The notes below the pieces were generated by a model. The model made no database searches and was not told where the DNA came from. It saw only the letters and a list, made by a program, of their open reading frames with translations. A program made the translations under genes and the position numbers. Positions 53,735-64,000 of a stretch of 64,000 nt of DNA are shown one piece after another. Every line of letters starts with the position of its first letter. The first letter of the stretch is position 1. The stretch comes from Dichomitus squalens LYAD-421 SS1 (taxonomy: Eukaryota > Basidiomycota > Agaricomycetes > Polyporales > Polyporaceae), in assembly GCF_000275845.1 (NCBI RefSeq), contig NW_006766892.1, positions 524,736 through 588,735 of the forward strand, in the 5' to 3' direction.

Positions 53735-56358
53735 ATGACATCGACCTCCGCCACCTCCGCCCCGCTCGCCTCACTATCCGATGACATCCAACGGGCACTC
53801 CAGCAGGCTGTAGGAGACGCGAACAATGCCGCCAACGCCGCCGCCGTTCAGGCCAAGGCGAAGAAGTCGAAGCGGCAGCGGGACGAGGCTGGGGATGGGA
53901 CCGTGGCGGAGGACGCTGGCAACGTGAGGAAGAAGAAAAAGTCGAAGCACCGTGACGCGAGTGCGAGTGCGAGTGCGGAGCAGGCGGGTGCAAGCACGAG
54001 CGAGTCCCCCTCGGGATCGAGCAATGAGCGCACGCCTGGCGCTGTGTCAGGCGCGGGTGCAGGTGTAAGTAACGATACTCCGGGGGCAAGTCCGGATATC
54101 ACTGCAACCGCGCCTTCCAAAAAGAAAAAAAAGGGCAAAGGCAAGGAGCGTGCGCACGAGGACCAGTCACAATCTCAACCCATATCACTACTATCTGCCC
54201 CCGACGCGCTTGCTCCTGCGCAGGTTGTCCCCACCCAAGGCGAGATCCCCCAAGCCGTGATCCAGCAGCCCGTACCGACGACGAGCAGCAGCGTGGTCCC
54301 AATGGACCTTGCGACGTCTTCCGCGGACTTTATCTCTGCAGTGGTTGCGGCGGCCTCGGCGACCGCCGGGCAGCAACCTCAGGGTGGGCAGTCCCTCGAC
54401 CAGGCGATGCAGCAGTATATGGCCTATCCACCCCCCGAGTTCGACCCTTACGCCTACGCCGGCCCTCCCCCAGGTCATCCTCCACACCCGCCCTCAGGAC
54501 TGCCGCCGGCGCACGGGCAGCCGCACCATCCGTTCCCAGCACCGTTCCCAGATATGACGGGCATCCTGCCCGACTTGAACTTCGCGTCCAGCGAGGACCT
54601 GCTACGCAGCCTGCAAGAGTTCGATATCTCGAAGGTTGTCACCGTGCTCAAGACGCTTGGCGAGGCAGCTGCCGCTGCGAACATCCATCTGAACGGCCCG
54701 CCGATGTTCGTGCCCGTTCCCCAGCAGCCGCCTCCCCCCACGGTGCAGCAGCAGCCGGTGCGGTCGGAGGCGATTCTGGGCAGGCCCCCGAAGCAGAAGA
54801 AAGGCAGGGGGCAGGGAGCGAACGGGGCAGGGGGGACAGGGGAGGCTGCCCCGCCTCAACCGGATAACCCTGACCATGCGCATATGCTCGCGAACGTGTG
54901 GATGAACGCATCGAAGCTTGCGGAAATGGTCCGGACGGAAGGTCAGTAGGCCCCAGACGCTCGGCTAGTTCATCGTGACATGTGCGACCGGATGCTGATC
55001 ATGGGGTCTTTGTTGCGTGAAGGCTTGGTGTATAAGAAGGGCAAATTCTCTGCGACGGAGGAGGCGCAGCTGGCCGCTGCGATCGAGCGGTACCGCGTCG
55101 TGAGTATATGCGGGTGGCCCGCTACCGCGGTACGACGACTGACGCGGTCGGGTTGCAGAAGAAGGGTCTTTCTCAGGCTGAGCTCGACCAGATCGTGTTC
55201 TCAAACAAGGTGGGGCGGGAGAAGGGGCACGAGTCGTTCTGGTCGGAGATCAGTAGGTCATCCTAGGCTCCACCGGGGGGTAAGCTCGCTGACCAAGAAA
55301 AACCAGCGTCTGCATTGCAGCTGCGTCCCATCATCGCCGTGTACCATCATGTCAGGCGGACACGACATCCGTATGCGGGCAAGGGGACATGGACAAAAAC
55401 TGAGGATGAATTGCTGATCCAGTCTGTACAAGACCTTGGGCAACAATGGGAAAAGATCAGCGACATCGTTCAGCGGACGGCCGCGGACTGTCGTGATAGG
55501 TACCGAAACCACCTCCAGGATCGGGACGTCCGGCGTAGTGGTACGTAGATGCGGCCAAACTGGCCGCGCGTTTATCTCTGACGAACCCCCTCGCTTTGCC
55601 AGGAACGTGGTCCAAAGAGGAGGAGGAAGAGCTGACGAGAATCGTGACGGAGATGACGGTAGGCCAGGGCAAGGACATGGACAACGACATCTTCTGGGGC
55701 GTCGTGAGTCAGAAGATGGGCGGTACGCGGGGTCGACAACAATGCAGGATCAAATGGTATGAGACCTTGCAACGGCTCGTTTGCGTCTCGCTGAAGGGGT
55801 GCGGTTGTAGGACCGATTCTTTGGCTCCTCAGCTCAAGAATACGGGCGAGCGGCCGCGCTGGAGTGCGATGGACGCTTATATTCTAGTGCACAAGTGCGT
55901 AATCCACCGAGCGCGCGCTATGCGAGGTACTGAAGCATGCCACTTTCGCAGGGTCGACTCGATGAACGTGCGAGACGACACAGAGATCGACTGGAAGCTG
56001 CTGCCCGACGAGAACTGGAATGTCTGGAGCGCGCACTCGCTGCAGAGGCGGTGGCTAACAATGAAGCGGAGCATCAAGGGCTTCGAGGAGATGTCCCACG
56101 CAGGCAAGTCAATTCATCGGCGATCTGCGGCTGCCGGCCCTGCTAGCTGACGCTTGACATTGCACAGAGATCATGGAGATCCTGAAAACGAAGAAGGCGC
56201 AGTCGCCACCGCCATCGTCAATAAGCCGAAAGAAAAAGAGCAAGTTCACTAGCGCGGAGGCGGTGAACGATGTCGACGACGTTGAGATGGAGGGGCAGCC
56301 GGAGGCGGGGTCGAGCAGCGGGCCCGGTACCTTTGTCGGTGCTGCGGGTCTAGACTGA
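53735..56358 (+). CDS. Reb1/DMTF1-like Myb-domain DNA-binding protein
   Basis: The start at 53735 (MTSTSATSAPLASL) is preferred over an in-frame ATG at 53576. The first 400 residues are low-complexity: two Lys-rich patches (VRKKKKSKHRD and PSKKKKKGKGKE) look like nuclear localisation signals, and Gln/Pro/Gly-rich sequence follows. After the intron near 54942 come KKGKFSATEEAQLAAAIERYR and QAELDQIVF, then the Myb/SANT repeats. The first reads GTWTKTEDELLIQSVQDLGQQW. The second reads TWSKEEEEELTRIVTEMTV and leads to GTRGRQQCRIKW. A third unit begins PRWSAMDAYILV and ends SLQRRWLTMKRSI. This layout matches Reb1, which terminates RNA polymerase I transcription and marks nucleosome-free promoters, and animal DMTF1. 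The target site is not inferable. Some exon edges are approximate. Confidence 0.82.
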
Positions 56359-56693
56359 AGGGGCACAAAGGACGTGGTGGAATGGGGTACGGTCGAAGAG
56401 ACCTTGCTTTGTCGCTCTTCGCTAAGTATCTGCTGCTATCAGTACAGTTGCTTTGTTGCCAGACGCGGCCACGTGACGGTAGAGACGCGTCTCTGTCGAA
56501 CCAGGCCAAAAGGGGAAGCGCCTGTGGTTGTCGGTTTAGATCCATCGCGTGCCACTGCCACTGCGCTCAGCCTGAGGCGTGTCCCGTATCTGCCCAACTT
56601 CACCGCCAGGCTGCTATTTATCTTTCCCTTCTCTCAGTCTTTGTTGATATCTCGTTTCTCTCTGGCTCGCGTGCTCGCGTCGATCTCGCCATC
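56359..56693. other. intergenic between Myb and RhoGEF genes (same strand)
   Basis: 335 bp that must carry the RhoGEF promoter; the last 100 bp before the ATG are T/C-rich, as expected for a fungal leader. Nothing else seen. Confidence 0.45.
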
Positions 56694-59600
56694 ATGGCGT
56701 TCCCTCAAACCCCAAGAAAAGTCCCGCTTGCTGTAGAGGACGAACATGTACCGAGGCCCAAGCCCAGGTCGATTGGCTCGAGCGTGACGAAGCGCGTATT
56801 CTTCTGTGGTGTTGTGGTAGAAGGTACGGAGGGTGGACGGGAGCTTCCTCAAGGTGCGTACGAGAATGTGACTGGGATTTTGTAAGACACCGTGGGTCGC
56901 GACCGTCGGGGTGGAAGGTACCTGTAGGAAATTCAGTGCAATCCCTAACGTCGCGCGTATTATACAGATGTTCAAGACCTCATTGCCTCTTTGGGCGAAA
57001 GTGTGGATATGGTACCGGAGCCGACACAGACTTCACCAACTCAGGCTAACGAAGATGCCCAAGCAGTGCGTGTATCTCACGAGTGTCTCTGTTCTTGGAC
57101 GTCCGCAAACCTCACAAGCTTTGCCCATGGCGCTCTACCTAGGCTACAAGACGACGAGCTATGACGAACACGTCTGCATTTGCTGACCTGGTCAAAGAAC
57201 TGATCGCGACCGAGCGCAACTATGTCAAGAAGATACGGATCCTCAAGACGGACTACGCCGACCCCCTGCGCTCCTACTCCAAAGACAAACACACTGCCAT
57301 TATCGGCCCTTACGAAGCTAAGACGCTCTTTGGCAACATCGACCAGCTCCTCCCCGTGAACGAGGCGTTTCTCGCCGACCTTGAGAAGATGGACCGCGAT
57401 GGCAACGGCAGCCCAGGCGTGGGCGACGTCGCGCTCAAGCACTTCAAGAAGCTCAAGGGGTTCGAGAAGTACGGGCAGTACTTTGCGAAGCACGAGGAGG
57501 TGCAGAGGCTGCTGGAGCAGGAGCAGAAGAAGAATTCGCGATTTGCGGAGTTCATCGAGGTGCGTTTATTGAGCTGCCTCCCGCGTCGCTTCGCCCCCTC
57601 TAGTCTCGATCTCATCATCCCCGTCTGCAACTTTTCTGCGAATCGCTTGCGCACATATAGCGCGTCAAGTACAGCACCGCGTTCGACTCCAAGAACAAGT
57701 TCGGCCTGAATCAGCTCATCGCCGAGCCATGGCAGCGCATCCCGCGATATACCCTCCTCTTCAACACCATGCTCAAGCACATGGCCATGAACCACCCCCA
57801 GCGCGCCCCGCTTGTGGCAGCCATTCAGGCTGCGACTGTTATCGCGAAGGCGGAAACGGACGCAGAGACGAAGCGCATGGCGATCATGCACTGTTTGTCC
57901 ATGACCATCGAGGACTTCCCTGTGTCTCTCATCTCTAACTCCCGGCAGTTCGTGGACTGTATAGACGTCCAGGACGTCATCGCCCCGGACCCGCACGCGC
58001 CTGTGTCGTCGAGCGGGCCTGCGTCGGCTGGGACGCTGCATTGCACGCTGTTCCTATTCGACGACAAGGTGATGATCGTCAAGCGGCCCGCAGAGAAGAG
58101 CGGCAGGACACTTGCAGGACTGGACCCCCCTCATCTCGACAAGGTTATTAAGGGCGGAACGCTTCCGTCGAGCATGCGGAAGGGTGGATTACTTTGCAAG
58201 GGCGTCGTGGACATCACGGACGTGAACGCGACCGACGTTGGCGGAGCCGGTATGTCTGCATGTCATTTTCCCTCTCACAACCTGACTGAACTCGCTTTGT
58301 ACCCAGATTTCCATATCTTCCTCGAGAACGCGCTCCTTGAACAGTCAGAGCGCTGGGGCGGTCGCCAGTTCCGCTCGCTCTCGGTCGTGTTCCCCCCGGC
58401 GGCGGTCTATCTGGACCCTTTGCGCACTGAGCGAGAGAAGCAGCGGTTCCTCGATAACATGTGGAACGCACAGGCTCGCTTCCGGACGAGGATGGAGCGG
58501 TCGATCGTTCTCAAGGGCGAGGAGCGCGAAGTGGAGAACAGGGGTGGCTACATCACAAACGCGCTCACATACTTTAATCTGTACACGCGCATGAACTTCC
58601 TGCAGGAGCCCAAGAAGGTGCGTGGCCTCAGAGGCTCGGTAGAGCGAGACGTTGATGTGTGAATGCTATGTATACGCAGACCAAGATCGTGATGCACATT
58701 GATCAGGAGGGCGTGGCAGACCCGATACCGTTCGGAGATGTCGATGGCCCGTACGTCGTTGTCAGGGTACAGCCGATGGCGGGCGAGCTCGCGAGGTATA
58801 GCGTGACATCCACCTATGAAGAAGAGGTAGAGGAAGACATCATGCAGACAAGCCGCATCCCAGAGCGCATCGTCCAAACTAGTATGTGCATCAATCCCTA
58901 TACGTTCAAGAGACGCTACTTATCGTTCCATCCAGTCCACCAGTACGGCTTGTTCAAGTTTAAGACAAACACGACGTCAAGTCGCCCCACTACGCCCACC
59001 GCCACCCGTTCCCGCGCAGCCATATTCGGCCTCGACGTGATATCGCGCAACCTCTTCGGCTCACGCGCCGCCGCAACTAGCATGTCTGACTTTTTTGGGG
59101 GCTCGATGAGCAGTCATCGTCGCTCACGGACAACGGACAGCCGCAACTCGACGCTCACTGGCACAGCGAGCACCGCGGGGAGCAGCATGACGCGCTTCTC
59201 GCGTAGCTCGACGACTACCGCGGCGACGTCTGTTATGGACGATGAGCCAGCCCAATCGGCGTCGATGTCAAAGGGCTCTAGGAGCTCTAGGTCGCGCTCG
59301 TTGTCCAAGGGGGCGAAGAAGCTCGTGAAGAGGGCGAAGTCCCCCTTCATGAGCGAGAGGGAGGATACGGACGAGGACAGCCCGGGACCTTCGTACCATG
59401 GACGGTCGCGCTCCTATCACGAAGACTCGTTCAAGCGCTCGAAGTCGCTGCCGAGGACGGACGGTCCGCGGATGGTGGGCGTCCCTGTAGACGATTCAGA
59501 GCGGGATCTGGCGATGCGGTTGGAGCTAGCGAGAAGGAATAGCAAGAACCAGCATGGGCATGAGTACGATGTGGCTATAGAGGAGCCCTCGGAGGAGACG

Positions 59601-61508
59601 ATATACGAAGGTAGCCAAGTTTGCTTGTCCGACAGAACGAAAGTACTGAGTCAATTGCAGATGAAGCTCCTGCTCATCGCCCGTTGTCAACGACGTCGAG
59701 GATTCCGAGGACGCTGCCCGAGCCTCCGTCAGAATACGACTACGAAAGTCAGAGGTCGTCGACTCCGTCAACGTTCCGTGCGCATTCACCAGCGCCTAGC
59801 ACTATTATGGACCCATATTCGAGGCCGCTGTCTCGCAATTCCTCCAACCAGTCTAGACCGATGGGTCCACGTAGCCCTTCTCCGCTCCCAAGCCCTCGTG
59901 GGGGCCCCATCCAGCTGCCAACCCTCGAGACTGACGGTGAAATGACCCTCGTGAACGCTGGGTTTCCGACGACGCCTACTCACCGTGTCTATCCACGGAC
60001 ACCCATACCTCGAAGCAAGCGTCAGCCCTTCGAGCCAACAGGTGTACTCAACACCGAGACGACACCCAAAGCGAATGCCGAGGCGAATGGAGATCCATCC
60101 AAACCGCCAAGCATCATCGAGCCGCTCTCGATCAAGAAGCGGTCATCGGTGCACACGAACTGTTCTGTCACCACTTTGTCGGTAGGGTCAGGTTCGCCTG
60201 GGTCAGCGAAGAAGACACAGCTCACGCTGACGCGCCGTCCGTCGCCGATCGGCAAGAGCGCTTTCGCGAATGCGTCGACAAGGCGGGTGTCAGGGCAGCG
60301 GACAACGAAGGCGCTCCATGTTGAGGACGATGTAGACCCAGATCAGCTGGAGGTGAAGCTGAAACGCGGTGCGGAGGCCCTGAAGGCGGATGTGAGTGAC
60401 TATATGCGCGTATTCAGGGTTGTAACTCATTGCAGTTGACTTCGCAGATCGAAACTTCGCATCGCGCGGTCAAGAGGATCAGGCTCGAGACGCAGAAAGC
60501 AGTATCGGCGTCTCCAGTCCGCGCTGCTGTGGCGGTCTGGGAGACGAGACCCACAGTCTCGCCCGTGAAGCGCACTCCACAGCGGGCAACCCCTGCTCTA
60601 GTATGTGCTTATCCTACTGCTTTTGCTGAGAATATCTACTGATGATGCTGCAGACGAAAGAGGCGGAGGCGCGGCGTGCAGAGATGCTGCAAGCAATTGG
60701 CAAGCGGAGTGGGGAGACCAGCGGCCCGTCCCGTCCACGCGTTCAGACGATGTTCGAGTCTTCATCATCTTCCTCATCTATCTTGAGTGGTAGTGGGAGT
60801 CCCAGAAGTGCTGTCGCCGAGGATTCTATGCGCACTATCGATGATTTTGCTGAAGAAGCGGACGAACACTTGGAACAGGCCTTAAGGTATCAGGAATCCG
60901 TGACTTCTGAGATCTGGACCCTTGTACAGCTTTTGCGGCAGGTATGTCGTATCACGGCGTTGTGCACTCGCCCTTTCTGATGATACGTTCTGCTCACAGA
61001 AGACAAGCGAGCTAGCCAAGAGCGGACTCGAGACACAGAACTGGAAGCGACAGTACGAGGTCGTGAATCAGCTGCTGAGCAATAGCCAGCAAGAAGTCAA
61101 CGAACTCTATCAGGTCAGCTTGTTTCCACTCCGACTTCGTGGAGTCTCGCATGCTAACATATAGTACTACAGTACTTCAACGAAGAACTTGACGGCATGT
61201 TCGACGCAGCGAATCTACCCGACGATGACGCCTGGGCCGCCATGACCAAGAAGATGAAGGAGGCAGAACAGGGCAAGGCGAAGGCGGAACATGAGAATTC
61301 GTATGTCCTTGAACGTAAACCTCATCGTATACACACACTTGACATACTGCCTATATGCAGTCTTCTCAAGACACGGATCGCGGAGTTGGAGATACAGCAC
61401 GAGCAGTGAGTACATATACCTTAGAGCTAATTGCCGTACATCATGCTCACGTGTAGCAACTCGCGCAGGTGGGAGACGTTGCTTCGAGAAAACGGGCTCA
61501 TACCCTGA
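56694..61508 (+). CDS. Rho guanine-nucleotide exchange factor (DH-PH) with coiled-coil tail
   Basis: A many-exon gene. The start at 56694 gives MAFPQTPRKVPLAVEDEHVP. An exon near 56970 encodes VQDLIASLGESVDMVPEP and joins to ATRRRAMTNTSAFADL. The DH domain begins FADLVKELIATERNYVKKIR (conserved region 1) and continues LLPVNEAFLADLEKM, then, after an intron, LNQLIAEPWQRIPRYTLLF, the conserved region 3 helix that contacts the GTPase. A PH-like region follows: TLHCTLFLFDDKVMIVKR. Then comes a long Ser/Arg/Pro-rich disordered part (59000-60400) with many SP and RS sites. The C-terminal coiled coil ends LELQHEQ-type heptads and WETLLRENGLIP. RhoGEFs load GTP onto Rho/Cdc42 GTPases to steer polarity and cell-wall synthesis. 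The target GTPase cannot be told. It is convergent with the next gene. Confidence 0.88.
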
Positions 61509-62218
61509 GGTACCCCCTGGGCCATTCATCACACGACTTACTGCATTTATGATAACAGGCATGCATCATCTGCTCAATTTTACACATGTATGATACAGTA
61601 CGGATTACAGGCTTTCTTTCTCTACATATACACATTATGTGCTTCACAGTCGATGGTCTTGACCGCTCCTATCACATGTTTGTCGCCTTAGACCACTTGG
61701 ACCATTGCGAGCCACGAAACGTTCATCTCGCGTTGTGTGTGCAGGTCATGGCCTGGCAAGAAGTGTGGGGGCACTGTAATGTGATTGCAAAGGGTGCCCA
61801 TCAGAGCAAATTTATTATGTGGTATAGCCGGACATGGCACAGCGTCCGAGTCGGTGAGGTGAACGCTATGGGATGCGGCAAGAGCTGTATGCATGTGTGT
61901 GAATAAATCCGGGTCCGGGAGACTACTGTATGAAGGTACGATGCATATGGTACAGAGACATATGTTTAAGTTTAAGATGTTAAGATACTGCAGCGGTAGA
62001 AGGTCGTGGGACTTCGTTACTTCGTACAGTACGGGCGAAGGTCTACATGGGCGTGCAAGCAATCGAATGTTTCTACACGAACAGTCATTAGGGACTGAAG
62101 CATGGGGAAGGGCAAGGTGCGTGTGTGGGTGTGATCGAACGATCGAATGCAGATGATGTTGTATGGAACGACGGTATGCAGTATGGAAATGATGAGGTAT
62201 GCGAAACGGGGGTGGGGG
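61509..62218. other. convergent 3' flanks of RhoGEF and PH-domain genes
   Basis: 710 bp between two stop codons on opposite strands. A/T-richer than the surroundings, with short open frames that match nothing. No RNA gene recognised. Confidence 0.45.
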
Positions 62219-64000
62219 TCACCGACCGAGAGCGGGGTTGACAGGCGTCATGGCCGTCCGACGCTGGAAGAGGAGTATGTTCCTCAGCGACTTCCTCGCC
62301 GAGAGGCCGCCAGTGCTGCCCGTCGTTGGATCCTGTGGGTCCTTTCTGCTCAACGTGTCGTCCCGGAAGCCGACCCCGTTCTCCTTCGCACGGGACGAAG
62401 AGACAAAGAGAGACTTGTGCCTCTTCGGACTGGAGGAGTAGTCGTAGACGCGAGCGCCGTGTGGCTGAGGAACGTCCAGATATTGGCTGCGCATGGCCAC
62501 GCTATCCATCGACGTCCTGCTACGCATCGGACGCCGCAGCTCTTCATGACCCATGTGGACGTCTATCATCGAGTTCGCAGACGACGACGACGACGACGCA
62601 GATGCCCGGCCCCGCAGCGAAGCGCGCCTGATCCACTGCATCAGGCCACTCGACGTATGAGCAGGCGAAGACGGACTGTCCGCGATGACCGGAGGGTTGG
62701 GCGACGTCCGACCAGACGAGGACGACGCCGAACGCGAGAGGGAGCGCGGCGTCTGGAAGAACGTGCGTACGTTGTAGACCACAAAGCGCGAGCGTTTCGG
62801 CACCCCCTCGCGTCCGCGGCTGGGGTCCGTGTCGCGCACCGTCCCGTTGGGCGATATGCCAGGGGTAGGTATGGGAAGGGGCGACGTCTCCACCGGGCTT
62901 GGCAAGGCGGAGGACGCAGAGGAGCAGCGCGACGCGTCAGGCGGGGAGTCGAGCGAGAGCGGCTCAGGGCTCTGTATGTATGGCCCCGCCGGCTGGCCTT
63001 GCTGCTCAGCGTTCATCTGGGCGATGGCGGTGTATATAGCGGGCGCGATAGAACTAGGCGGTTTCTTGTGCCGCCGCGCAGCTAGCGACTTCGCCCGGAG
63101 GGACAAGCCACCGGAATCTTGCTTTGCAGCAGGTGCACCAGCATCTGCCACTGTACTCGTGGCGTAACCGGTGGGCAAGGGCGCCACGGGCGGGGCAGGC
63201 AAGTCGAGGTCGATTAAGCCCTTCCTCCGGTGGACGACTACATTGTCGTACTTGCGCCTCGCCGCAGAGAAGCTCAAGCTGGCGATGCTGATGCCAGAGC
63301 TCGAACGCGTGACGCCAGCCGGCTGCCTGTTCTTCCCGGACCCGGGGACACGCACCTGGAAGAGGTCCTCTCCGCGCATCTGCGCCTGGGCACGGGCCGC
63401 CAGGCAGGACTCGGAGAAGACGTCGTGCAGACCGCCCTCGACCTGGCTCCGGATCTGGCCCGTCGGACGGCTGATGCGCGAGTCGAACGCGATCGGCGCG
63501 AAGAACGCCTTGACGGAGGCGGTAGACGACCGCCTGCTGAGCGCGGCAGAGAACGTCGCCACCTGGGAGTGGTGCTCGGGCTTCGTCGGGATGCCGTCCA
63601 ACCTGAACATGGTCTTCGAGCACCTCAGCTTCGCCGGGGACGGAAGCGAAGACGCGTTCTCGTGCTCGACCTCGCCCTCCTTCTCGAGCTCCGAGTTGGA
63701 CTGGATCGTGGACAAGCGGCGCGCCGACTCGGGATTCAGCTCCGGAGGCGCGTCGTCCACCAACACCACAGACGGCACCTTCTCGTCCGTCTGCAGGCTC
63801 GAGAACGGCTCGCGCGCCCAAGTGCGCTTCGTCGCGAGCGCGTCGTTGATCGCCGCCATCCAAATAGCCTTCTCTTGCGGGCACGACGCCGCGAGCTCCA
63901 GGTGGTGCCCATACGCGCTCACCCGGAAGGTGTACGGGTACGACGCTGCATTGAGCAGTCAGGGTCAAGTAGGAAGACGAACTCGGTCAGCGCTCGAGCA
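62219..64000 (-). CDS. PH-domain protein, C-terminal part (5' truncated by window)
   Basis: The last exon is 63945-62219, after an acceptor caatgcag; upstream exons lie beyond the window and the short intron at about 63946-63980 has an uncertain donor. The exon opens with YPYTFRVSAYGHHLELAAS and EKAIWMAAINDAL, the last strand and C-terminal helix of a PH domain with its conserved Trp. About 550 residues follow that are Ser/Pro/Arg-rich, mostly disordered, with conserved-looking patches KLRCSKTMFRLDGIPTKPEH and VFSESCLAARAQAQMRGEDLF. A Ser run (from gac/acg repeats near 62577-62600) is present. Such proteins often also carry a DH domain, so a second RhoGEF is possible, but that part is outside the window. 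The family is uncertain; the PH helix is clear. Confidence 0.7.

Noticed and set aside
62147..63085. 312-codon plus-strand open frame rich in Arg
   Set aside because: It is antisense to the PH-domain gene's last exon; the Arg/His bias mirrors Ser/Pro codons on the other strand.
63054..63968. 304-codon minus-strand frame, low complexity
   Set aside because: It is the alternative frame of the PH-domain gene exon, which shows a PH helix and a better codon pattern.

Overview
The window is a nuclear segment from a filamentous basidiomycete, most likely an Agaricomycete; a polypore-like fungus would fit but is not proven. The evidence is many short introns of roughly 50-100 bp with GTRNGT donors and YAG acceptors, GC-rich codon use, genes densely packed on both strands, and protein families typical of these fungi (Uds1, F-box/LRR, STIMATE, UBE2O, KDM5, peptidase S28). 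There are no bacterial operons, CRISPR arrays or prophages. I count 15 complete protein genes, two truncated by the window edges, one doubtful gene fragment, one decayed gene and one small transposon.

Layout. 1-403 (+): 3' end of SEC18/NSF. 1397-3617 (-): F-box/LRR-type protein. 4027-5361 (-): PP1 inhibitor-2 (GLC8). 6150-9969 (-): UBE2O-type E2/E3 ubiquitin enzyme. 10481-12027 (-): STIMATE-family membrane protein. 12832-13333 (-): doubtful F-box-like fragment. 14344-17286 (-): Uds1 coiled-coil protein. 17961-21263 (-) and 21498-24025 (+): divergent pair, GPI inositol-deacylase BST1/PGAP1 and a CorA-type Mg2+ transporter (ALR/MNR2-like). 24463-30849 (-): KDM5/JARID1 histone demethylase. 32330-33279 (-): 14-3-3. 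34393-36556 (-): secreted S28 serine peptidase. 38651-41604 (-): uncharacterised coiled-coil protein, divergent from COQ10 at 42011-42834 (+). 42985-44397 (-): decayed copy of a dispersed fungal gene family. 47461-48250 (-): GIS2/CNBP zinc-knuckle protein. 50434-50783: a TA-flanked 350-bp element with perfect 37-bp terminal inverted repeats. 51003-53419 (+): ARO8-like aminotransferase. 53735-56358 (+): Reb1/DMTF1-like Myb protein. 56694-61508 (+): RhoGEF (DH-PH). 62219-64000 (-): 3' part of a PH-domain protein, convergent with the RhoGEF gene.

The genes are mostly housekeeping: membrane fusion (SEC18), GPI-anchor remodelling (BST1), Mg2+ uptake, phosphatase and 14-3-3 signalling, chromatin (KDM5), ubiquitin, CoQ function, RNA binding (GIS2), amino-acid metabolism and Rho signalling. 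They do not form a metabolic cluster. Two gene-poor stretches (36.6-38.6 kb and 42.8-50.9 kb) carry the only mobile or decayed material. I found no convincing new multi-gene system. The most interesting items are the intact-looking miniature transposon about 220 bp upstream of the aminotransferase start, the decayed family member at 43-44.4 kb, and the uncharacterised coiled-coil protein at 38.7-41.6 kb.

Exon boundaries were read by eye. For seven genes (F-box, GLC8, Uds1, CorA, 14-3-3, coiled-coil protein, GIS2) and for COQ10 the summed exon lengths are divisible by three and the joined frames stay open. For the others only key junctions were checked.
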